A DNA stretch of 64,000 nucleotides from an uncultured Eubacterium sp. (GTDB lineage: Bacteria; Bacillota; Clostridia; Oscillospirales; Acutalibacteraceae). Positions 44,347-50,597 of this stretch are shown in pieces. Below the pieces are notes generated by a model. The model had not been told where the DNA came from and did not search any database. It saw only the letters and a list, made by a program, of their open reading frames with translations. Location of the stretch: positions 31,494 to 95,493 of the forward strand of contig CALWHV010000005.1 in the NCBI GenBank assembly GCA_944380545.1, written 5' to 3'. The stretch's first letter is position 1. The number at the start of each line of letters is the position of its first letter. A program made the translations under genes and the position numbers.

Positions 44347-44933
44347 TGCGCAGCGCCCCTCTCGGCGCCGTCGGCAGCGCCCTCAAGCTGCATATACGCC
44401 TTGTCCGGCAGCTTTTTCAGTATGCTTTCATACATAATGTCGGCAAGCTCCTCAACCGTGTATTTTGATTTGAAGAACAAAAGCGAAACGATAAAGCCGG
44501 TCACGCCGTTTGCCGTAAATTCAATGATAAAATCCGCAATGTCCGAATCGCCGGCGTTTGCAAGCGGCGAGCGGCGGTAAAATTCGGCGCTGTATTCCAT
44601 AATGCTGTTCCTAATAAGTATCGTCATATGAGCGCACAGCGAGGATTCAAAGCATTTTTGCAAAAACAGGCGGTTGTTCTCTATACCCTGAAGATAGATC
44701 ACGGTCGCCTCCTTTATGTTTTTGGCGTGCTTTGCGCTCTCCACCCTGCCGTGGGTGTATTGCTGAACACCCCAGTTTATAAGCGCCTGAATGTCGGAAA
44801 AATGATAGTAAAATGTCTGGCGGCTGATGTTGCATTTTTCAACAAGCATCGTAACCGTTATCTTGTCAAGCTCATTGTCGTTCAGCAGCTTTGAAAACTG
44901 CCGCAATATGTGCATCTTCGTTTCCTTAGCCAT
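44343..44933 (-). CDS. TetR/AcrR family transcriptional regulator
   Basis: The 196-residue protein has an N-terminal TetR HTH (about 8-55: ITVTMLVEKCNISRQTFYYHFSDIQALINW) and a C-terminal ligand domain resembling the DhaS-like TetR_C group. The start is taken as ATG 44933, with AGGCGG upstream, rather than the longer frame to 44981. It is coupled to DUF4250. Its target is not evident; the hydrogenase gene lies upstream with its own promoter. Confidence 0.88.
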   Translation of the reverse strand: MAKETKMHILRQFSKLLNDNELDKITVTMLVEKCNISRQTFYYHFSDIQALINWGVQQYTHGRVESAKHAKNIKEATVIYLQGIENNRLFLQKCFESSLCAHMTILIRNSIMEYSAEFYRRSPLANAGDSDIADFIIEFTANGVTGFIVSLLFFKSKYTVEELADIMYESILKKLPDKAYMQLEGAADGAERGAAQ

Positions 44934-44976
44934 ATTATACCGCCTCTCCTTCAAAAAAGTCGCACTGTTAAGTGAA

Positions 44977-45005
44977 ATCATATCATAATTTTACACAGAT
45001 AGCAA
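44977..45005 (-). promoter_or_regulatory. Promoter of tetR-DUF4250
   Basis: On the minus strand, -35 TTGCTA (45005-45000), 17-base spacer, -10 TATGAT (44982-44977). Confidence 0.6.
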
Positions 45006-45074
45006 TAATGTAATAAAATTATTAACATAATCGTGATAAAATTAAAGGTTTATTAACAATTCGGCGCAAAGCGT

Positions 45075-45103
45075 AAAAAAAATACCCGCGCATTCGGCGC
45101 GGG
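45075..45103 (-). terminator. Terminator of the hydrogenase gene
   Basis: On the minus strand, CCCGCGC pairs with GCGCGGG around CGAAT, followed by TA and eight T. Confidence 0.85.
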
Positions 45104-45120
45104 CGCTTTCCTTAAGGTTT

Positions 45121-46632
45121 TTATTTTTCCTCAAGGATATGCAGATAGTCCTTGTATTTGGAAGACAGCACGCTCTGCTCCTCGGAGCTTTGAACCATTC
45201 TGTTTACGGCAACAGCGGTGCTCTTTACGGGAGCAATCGTTCCCGCGCCGGCAACGCAGCCGCCGGGGCACGCCATTCCCTCAAGCAGGTAGCCGTTGTA
45301 TTTTCCCGCCTTTGCAAGCTGCAGCATCTTGCGGCAGTCCGGCAGTCCCTCCGCCCTGGCGGTGAGCACCTCGCGGTCCGGGTCAAGCTTCTTTATCGCG
45401 TTTTCAACGGCTCTTGCAACGCCGCCGCTTACGGCAAAGCCCTTGCCGTCGCCGCTGGATTCGCTGCCGAGCGGCTCGCCCTCGGCACATTCGTCAATAT
45501 CAATGCCCTTTGCCTCAAGGATTGAATCAAATTCCTCAAAGGTAAGCACAAAATCAACATAGCTTCTTATGGTGCGGCGGCTTGCCTCAAGCTTTTTTGC
45601 CGCGCACGGGCCCACAAATACAACCTTGCCCTCCGGGTGCTTTTCTTTTATAAGGCGCGCCGTAAGCACCATCGGGGTCAGCGCCATAGAGATATACGAG
45701 GCAAATTCGGGAAACAGCTTTTTAGCCATAACGCTCCACGCCGGGCAGCAGGAGGTGCCCATAAACGGCTGCTTTTCGGGCACTTCTTTCATAAAATCGT
45801 GCGCCTCTTCAATCGTGCAAAGATCGGCGCCCACGGCAACCTCGTACACATCCTCAAAGCCCAGCTCCTTAAACGCCGTCCTTATTTTGCCGGTGCTCAC
45901 ATTGCCGAACTGGCCGGCAAAGGCTGGCGCGATGGCGGCGTAAACGGGTGTGCTGCTCTTCAGCGCCGTTATCGTCTGATAGATCTGGCTCTTGTCTATT
46001 ATCGCGCCGAACGGGCAGTTAACAAGGCACATTCCGCAGGAAACGCATTTGTCGTGGTCTATCTCCGCCCTGCCCAAGGCGTCGGATTTTATGGCGTTCA
46101 TTCCGCAAACCTTTGCGCACGGGCGCTCCTGCTTAATTATGGCGTTGTAGCTGCACGCGTTTATGCACATTCCGCAGCGCACGCATTTTTCCTCGTCTAT
46201 AAACGATCTGCCGTTTTTGATGGAGATCGCCTTTTTTGGGCATACCTCAACGCAGGGATGCTCCAGGCAGTTCTGGCAGCCGTTTGTAACATAAACCCTG
46301 TTTTCCGGGCAGCGGTTGCAGGCGAATTTTATTATGTCTATAAGAGGGGGGTCGTAATATTTTTCATCCACAAGGCTCTCGTCAACGCCCTCGCAGATGG
46401 ATTCAAAATCGTTGAAATCCCTGAGCGAAAGACCCATCGCCGCCCTGAGTCTCTCCGCAACGATCTCGCGCTCAACGAAAACGCTGTCTCTGTACTGAGC
46501 AACCTCGCCGCTGATTATCTTGTAGGGCAGGTTTTCAAATTTCTTTTCATCCCAGCCCTCAAACGCCATTTTGGCAACCTCGGTAAACACGGTTTTTCTG
46601 AGGTTTGACTTCCTTGTTTTTATCCCTCTCAT
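45121..46632 (-). CDS. Monomeric [FeFe] hydrogenase (group B-like)
   Basis: The enzyme makes or senses H2 with an H-cluster. From ATG 46632 it has 503 residues; the longer frame to 46713 overlaps the promoter and is rejected. Order: a helical N-terminal part, a C-rich block CNRCPENRVYVTNGCQNCLEHPCVEVCP (about 105-130), two 4Fe-4S ferredoxin motifs (CVRCGMCINAC, CVSCGMCLVNC), then the H-cluster motifs TSCCPAW (about 290), VGPCAAKK (about 338) and EGMACPGGC (about 451). The L2 motif begins GPC rather than MPC, a group B trait. Maturases hydE/F/G are not in the window. Single-gene unit. Confidence 0.9.
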   Translation of the reverse strand: MRGIKTRKSNLRKTVFTEVAKMAFEGWDEKKFENLPYKIISGEVAQYRDSVFVEREIVAERLRAAMGLSLRDFNDFESICEGVDESLVDEKYYDPPLIDIIKFACNRCPENRVYVTNGCQNCLEHPCVEVCPKKAISIKNGRSFIDEEKCVRCGMCINACSYNAIIKQERPCAKVCGMNAIKSDALGRAEIDHDKCVSCGMCLVNCPFGAIIDKSQIYQTITALKSSTPVYAAIAPAFAGQFGNVSTGKIRTAFKELGFEDVYEVAVGADLCTIEEAHDFMKEVPEKQPFMGTSCCPAWSVMAKKLFPEFASYISMALTPMVLTARLIKEKHPEGKVVFVGPCAAKKLEASRRTIRSYVDFVLTFEEFDSILEAKGIDIDECAEGEPLGSESSGDGKGFAVSGGVARAVENAIKKLDPDREVLTARAEGLPDCRKMLQLAKAGKYNGYLLEGMACPGGCVAGAGTIAPVKSTAVAVNRMVQSSEEQSVLSSKYKDYLHILEEK

Positions 46633-46668
46633 ATATCCTGATTTCTCCTTGAAGCTTATTTCGCCACT

Positions 46669-46697
46669 ATAATAACAGATTGTTTTATTAAAATCAA
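46669..46697 (-). promoter_or_regulatory. Promoter of the hydrogenase gene
   Basis: On the minus strand, -35 TTGATT (46697-46692), 17-base spacer, -10 TATTAT (46674-46669). It lies inside the longer ORF, which fixes the start downstream at 46632. Confidence 0.75.
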
Positions 46698-46766
46698 TAA
46701 AAGATTTTATCATAATACGCCTTTTTTTGCGCCGCTGTTTGTTGTATAATATTTCCGGTGATGAAA

Positions 46767-47720
46767 ATGGAGCAAAGATTTCCCTCTTTCGCAGAGCTCG
46801 GCAAAAAGCTTGAGGACGAGCTTGATATGGATTTCAGCGTAAGCGAGATAAGAATAGACGATATCAAGCGGTTCAACGAGCTGATAAAAGAGCCGTTCAA
46901 TGCGGAATTTCCCAAAAAGAACAGGCGGATTTTCTACCGCGGCGAAAGGGTGGATTCGCCCCTGCGCCCGCTTGTGCCCACGCTGCTTCGCGATAAGAGC
47001 CGCCTTTTGACGGCGGGGGAGGGCGTTGTTGAGATAGACGGCGATTTCCTGCTTGGGTTTTATGAGAATATGGGCGAATATCTTGATATATACCGCCGCA
47101 TTTTCGGCACCGCCACGCGCTACAGGCTTTATGAGCTGTGCGCCTTTTCCCAGCATTATCTTGATGTTTCGCCGTTTATAGATTTCACCAAATCGCTCTA
47201 TGTGGCGCTGTCCTTTGCGCTCAAGGGCAGAAGCGAGTTTGACGAGGATATAGTGCTCTTCACCGCCGAGATCGCGGATGACGACAGCTATACAAACGAT
47301 ATTGTAACCGCCGAATGTTGGCTCAATTCCTATCGCGTAACCGTTTATAACGACCCCAAGAGCCTTAGGGATATCGGCGATATTGCGCCCGCCGTGCTCC
47401 GCCGCGCAAGAGCGGTCGCCCAGGGCGAGCCGCCGGAGACCGCTCCCAAGGCGCGCCTTATAGATATACCAACAAACGATTTCACAAAGCTTCAGCAGGG
47501 CGTTTTCCTGCTGCTGACGGATTTTGCCCTCGTTCGCCGCTCGTATCTTACAAAAAGCGTGCGCGAGGAGTTCAGGATAAATAAATATATAATCGGCAGG
47601 GAGCTGTGCCCGCAGCTCTCAAAGATGATAAGCAGCGAAGCGCCGTGGTACGAGTATCCGTGCCTTTTTGACATAAAAGAGGCGATGCGCCGCGCCGCGC
47701 TGAAAAGCCCGTCCGCCTGA
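46767..47720 (+). CDS. FRG-domain protein
   Basis: The 317-residue protein carries the FRG signature: RRIFYRGERVDSPLRPLVPTLLR (about 50-75) and FSQHYLDVSPFIDFTKSLYVALSFAL (about 130-155), matching the QHYGxPTxLLDWTxSxxVALxFA pattern. FRG domains occur in mobile and defence-linked genes and in orphan loci; no reaction is established. Starts at 46758 (GTG), 46761 and 46767 (ATG) are possible; 46767 has GGTGAT four bases upstream. A perfect -10 TATAAT at 46745-46750 means the mRNA would begin at about 46757, giving almost no leader. No clear -35 is visible. Confidence 0.75.
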   Translation: MEQRFPSFAELGKKLEDELDMDFSVSEIRIDDIKRFNELIKEPFNAEFPKKNRRIFYRGERVDSPLRPLVPTLLRDKSRLLTAGEGVVEIDGDFLLGFYENMGEYLDIYRRIFGTATRYRLYELCAFSQHYLDVSPFIDFTKSLYVALSFALKGRSEFDEDIVLFTAEIADDDSYTNDIVTAECWLNSYRVTVYNDPKSLRDIGDIAPAVLRRARAVAQGEPPETAPKARLIDIPTNDFTKLQQGVFLLLTDFALVRRSYLTKSVREEFRINKYIIGRELCPQLSKMISSEAPWYEYPCLFDIKEAMRRAALKSPSA

Positions 47721-47734
47721 AAGGCGTGTTTTCG

Positions 47735-47774
47735 TTTCCCTGCCGGTCTTATTTTGCGCAGGGAAGTGTATAAT
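47735..47774 (+). promoter_or_regulatory. Inverted repeat beside a TATAAT box
   Basis: TTCCCTGC (47736-47743) and GCAGGGAA (47758-47765) form a perfect 8-base inverted repeat. A TATAAT at 47769-47774 follows 3 bases later. The repeat could be an operator over the -35 region, or an mRNA hairpin after the FRG gene; no T-run follows. Confidence 0.4.
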
Positions 47775-47775
47775 T

Positions 47776-48468
47776 ATGTCAGTAAGCTGTTCAAGGCTTT
47801 CAAAGGCGGGGGAGGAAAGGTCGCTGCTCGGCTGCTTTCGTACCCTTGAATATCCGTGCTCCGGCAAAGGCTCGGCGGGCGCGTACCGCCTTGAGGCGCG
47901 CGTCGGAGAGGAGGGCGCGGTGTTTCGGCCGGATGCCGTCTTTCTCAGCTACGGCAGGGGAAGCGTGTCGCCCGCGCCGCGAAGCCTCGGCAGGCTTATT
48001 CTGAGCGCCGCCCGCGGCGACGGGGAACTGCCCGCCGGCACGAAATTCAGAAACCGCACCGTTTTGAGCCGCCCGCTCAGGCACGCGCCGGAGCTTGTTT
48101 TCACCGGCGGGAAGGACGGGGAATGGGCGGTGCGCTGCGATCTGCTGCTTGCCTATGAAGGCTCGGTCAACTGTAAATACGAAAGTGCGTCGTCGGGGCA
48201 GGGAAGTCCGTTTATGCGCCTTTGCGGCTGCGGCGCCGCCGCAGTGGAAGCGCCGCTTCCCGTTTTGCGCCTCTCCTTTTCGGACGAGGAGCTCTATATC
48301 CGCGCCGGTATGCTCGCGGCGTTTTGCGGCGAGGCAAGGCTCGGCTTTGAGCGCCTTGCGCAGTCCGCCGGCTATTCATCGGAAAAGGGCAGGGAGCTGT
48401 TCGCCGTTTTGAGCGGCAGCGGCACAGCGCTTGTTTTTGAGCGCGAGGAAGCGCCGCAGGAAATTTAG
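47776..48468 (+). CDS. Hypothetical protein downstream of FRG gene
   Basis: I do not recognise this 230-residue protein. It is Gly/Ala/Arg-rich, has no membrane segment, and looks mixed alpha/beta with ten or so scattered cysteines. The ATG at 47776 has no ribosome site and lies just 1 base after a TATAAT box, so either transcription starts upstream (read-through from FRG, 55 bases away) or translation begins further in, after GGGGGAGGAAAGG at 47808. The frame is long and ends at a good terminator, so coding is likely but not certain. Confidence 0.5.
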   Translation: MSVSCSRLSKAGEERSLLGCFRTLEYPCSGKGSAGAYRLEARVGEEGAVFRPDAVFLSYGRGSVSPAPRSLGRLILSAARGDGELPAGTKFRNRTVLSRPLRHAPELVFTGGKDGEWAVRCDLLLAYEGSVNCKYESASSGQGSPFMRLCGCGAAAVEAPLPVLRLSFSDEELYIRAGMLAAFCGEARLGFERLAQSAGYSSEKGRELFAVLSGSGTALVFEREEAPQEI

Positions 48469-48475
48469 ACGCAAA

Positions 48476-48507
48476 ACGCCGAGGCTGTATGCCTCGGCGT
48501 TTTTTTG
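48476..48507 (+). terminator. Rho-independent terminator
   Basis: Perfect 10-base stem ACGCCGAGGC/GCCTCGGCGT around TGTAT, then six T. Confidence 0.9.
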
Positions 48508-48540
48508 AGCCGAAATACGGCATCGCCCTTTCCGCACGGC

Positions 48541-49329
48541 TTACCCCAGCGCAACATCAAGCGTCAGCATCACGGTAAAGCCGGCGGCAAAGCACAGCGT
48601 GCCCAGATTTGAATGTTCTCCGGCGTTCATCTCCGGCACAAGCTCCTCCACCACAACATAAATCATCGCGCCCGCGGCAAAGCTCAACAGGTACGGCATC
48701 ATCGGGGTTATGAGCCCCGCCGCAAGTATCGTTGCCGCCGCGCCGAGAGGCTCCACCGCGCCGGAGAGCACGCCCGCGCCGAACGCGCGCAGCCTGCCCG
48801 TTCCGCGCGAGCGAAGCGGCATTGATATCACCGCGCCCTCGGGAAAATTCTGTATCGCTATCCCAAGCGAGAGCGCCAGCGCCGCCGAGGCGGAGATATC
48901 TGTTTCTCCGGCAAGCATCGCGGCGTACACCACTCCCACAGCCATACCCTCCGGTATGTTGTGAAGCGTAACGGCAAGCATCAGCTTTGCAGAGTGGGAA
49001 AGCTTGCTTTCCGGCCCCTCCGGCTTGTCGGAATCAAGATGCAGATGGGGTATGATATTGTCCAGCAGCAGAAGAAAAAGCACGCCTGCCCAGAAGCCCG
49101 CCACTGCCGGTACGAATGAAAATTTTCCCATATCCGCCGCCTGCTCCATAGCAGGTATCAGCAGGCTCCAGATGCTTGCCGCCGTCATAACGCCGCCTGC
49201 AAAGCCCGTAAAGATCCGCTGCACCCTGCGGCTCATCCTCCCGCGCATAAAAAATACGCACGCCGAGCCGAGCGCCGTGCCTAAAAACGGCAGCAGCAGC
49301 CCTTTTATAACGGTTGGCGTCAGTTCCAT
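48541..49329 (-). CDS. ZIP family divalent metal transporter
   Basis: ZIP proteins import Zn2+, Fe2+ or Mn2+. The 262-residue protein has eight predicted membrane helices and both metal-site motifs: HNIPEG in helix 4 (about residue 124) and QNFPEG in helix 5 (about 160). A histidine-bearing loop (NIIPHLHLDSDKP) is cytoplasmic. ATG 49329 follows AGGGCGG. A DtxR/MntR-like palindrome lies between its -10 box and start codon, implying metal-responsive repression. Confidence 0.92.
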   Translation of the reverse strand: MELTPTVIKGLLLPFLGTALGSACVFFMRGRMSRRVQRIFTGFAGGVMTAASIWSLLIPAMEQAADMGKFSFVPAVAGFWAGVLFLLLLDNIIPHLHLDSDKPEGPESKLSHSAKLMLAVTLHNIPEGMAVGVVYAAMLAGETDISASAALALSLGIAIQNFPEGAVISMPLRSRGTGRLRAFGAGVLSGAVEPLGAAATILAAGLITPMMPYLLSFAAGAMIYVVVEELVPEMNAGEHSNLGTLCFAAGFTVMLTLDVALG

Positions 49330-49349
49330 CACCGCCCTTTCATATATCA

Positions 49350-49372
49350 GTTAGTCATAACTAATTAGTTAC
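49350..49372 (-). promoter_or_regulatory. Candidate DtxR/MntR-type operator before ZIP gene
   Basis: The region contains a perfect 14-base palindrome TAACTAATTAGTTA (49358-49371), overlapping a second symmetric element TTAGT-CATA-ACTAA (49351-49364). TTAG...CTAA half-sites are typical of DtxR-family (IdeR/MntR-like) boxes in Bacillota. The site sits just downstream of the -10 box, where a bound repressor would block transcription. Confidence 0.6.
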
Positions 49373-49401
49373 AGTTTACAATATCGCGCCCCGTATGTCA
49401 A
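49373..49401 (-). promoter_or_regulatory. Promoter of ZIP transporter gene
   Basis: On the minus strand, -35 TTGACA (49401-49396), 17-base spacer, -10 TAAACT (49378-49373). Confidence 0.75.
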
Positions 49402-49448
49402 TACGGCAAACGCTACCATTATCATATGCCGCAGCAGCGCGGATGCCA

Positions 49449-49476
49449 CAAAAAACCGCCGCGCAACGGCGGCGGT
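49449..49476 (-). terminator. Terminator of the GH51-EEP operon
   Basis: On the minus strand, ACCGCCGC pairs with GCGGCGGT and a TTTTTT run follows. The repeat family copies (49547-49695) lie upstream of it, so they would be in the 3' UTR of this operon. Confidence 0.75.
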
Positions 49477-49546
49477 AATCGGACGGCAATGTCAGCCGTA
49501 AAACGAAAATCCCGATTTCGATCAAGGGGCTTTTCTGCAACGCACA

Positions 49547-49695
49547 GGGGCTGCTATCAGCAGCCCGCTTTGAGCGGGTAATCGGCGACCCCGAAAAGCA
49601 GCAGCCCGAACAATCCCGCGTAGGGGCTGCGACCCGCAGCCCGCTTAAACAGCGTTCTTTCGGCGCCCCCGAAAAGCGCAAGCATTTCGACGACT
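49547..49695. repeat. Second locus of the dispersed palindromic repeats
   Basis: GGGGCTGCTATCAGCAGCCCGC (49547-49568) is identical to the copy at 32104-32125. GCGTAGGGGCTGCGACCCGCAGCCCGC (49618-49644) matches the copy at 32063. CCCCGAAAAGCGCAAGC (49667-49683) matches 31812-31828, and ATTTCGACGAC (49684-49694) also recurs at 32051. The elements occur in a different order and orientation from the first locus. Confidence 0.8.
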
Positions 49696-49712
49696 TGTCT
49701 GCCGCGGCACAT

Positions 49713-50597
49713 TCACTGCGCTTTTGAAAATTCGGCGTAAACTCCGTAATGGTCGCTCACATAGCCGCACGAGATATCGCTCAGCACCTCGTATTCCGCG
49801 GCTTCAAACCCGCTTGACGAAAAGATAAAATCTATCGGCTCCGTGTTGTTCTGCTTGCCCCATTCCTGATAGGTGCCGGTTATTTCGCCGCTTTCGGCTG
49901 CGCTCAGCGAATCGTTGAGCACGGCTGATACGGCGCTGTGCGCGCTCATACCGCGCGTCTGGTTAAAGTCGCCGGTGAGTATCGCCTGCGCCTGCGGGTG
50001 AGCGTTCAGCAGCTTTGAAAGCTCATCAAGAATAACGCCCGCGCCGAACGCCTGCGCCTCCTCGCTCACATTGTCAAGATGCGTGTTCATAAACAGCACC
50101 TCGCCGCCGTTTCTGTCCTCCAGCAGCACCCAGGTGCACACCCTGTTGCAGCCGGCGCCGTCGTAGCGGCTTTCCTCCTGCGGCGTCTCTGAAAGCCAGA
50201 AGGTGCCGCAGTCCTTTTTTTCAAATCTGTCGCTGCGCCAGAAAACGGAGTTCATCTCGGATTTCTTCTCGCCGTCGTCGCCGCCTCTTTTAACGCCGTA
50301 GGATTCGTATGCCGGCATAAGCTCCTCAAGCTTTTCCATCCAGTCACCGTTCATCTCCTGCGTGCCTATAATATCGGGCGAAACGGCGTTCATATATGCC
50401 GCAAACCGCTTAACGCGCATTGAGGAGGAGGTGCCGTCAAGCACGCTGCCCCATGGCGCCGCGCAGTTGAAAGTAACGGCGGCGATATTGCCGTCGGCGG
50501 TCTTTGTGTGCGCCTCGTATTCCGGCTGCGCCCCGCATCCGGCAAAAAGGCATACGATAAGCAGAACGCTTATCAGAACCGATGCCGCTTTTTTCAT
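49713..50597 (-). CDS. Lipoprotein of the endonuclease/exonuclease/phosphatase family
   Basis: The 294-residue protein has a lipoprotein signal (LFAGC, Cys 21) and an EEP fold. Motifs are visible in order: NCA (start), PDIIGTQEM (catalytic Glu), FMNTHLDN (His), LTGDFNQT (Asp/Asn), and a final SDHYGVYAEF (Asp-His pair). It is thus a surface phosphodiesterase/phosphatase; the substrate (nucleic acid, sphingolipid or inositol phosphate) is unknown. It overlaps the GH51 gene by 4 bases and is made with it. Confidence 0.88.
   Translation of the reverse strand: MKKAASVLISVLLIVCLFAGCGAQPEYEAHTKTADGNIAAVTFNCAAPWGSVLDGTSSSMRVKRFAAYMNAVSPDIIGTQEMNGDWMEKLEELMPAYESYGVKRGGDDGEKKSEMNSVFWRSDRFEKKDCGTFWLSETPQEESRYDGAGCNRVCTWVLLEDRNGGEVLFMNTHLDNVSEEAQAFGAGVILDELSKLLNAHPQAQAILTGDFNQTRGMSAHSAVSAVLNDSLSAAESGEITGTYQEWGKQNNTEPIDFIFSSSGFEAAEYEVLSDISCGYVSDHYGVYAEFSKAQ

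Noticed and set aside
46633..46713. Longer N-terminus for the hydrogenase
   Set aside because: The extra 27 codons span a strong -35/-10 promoter and have no ribosome site.
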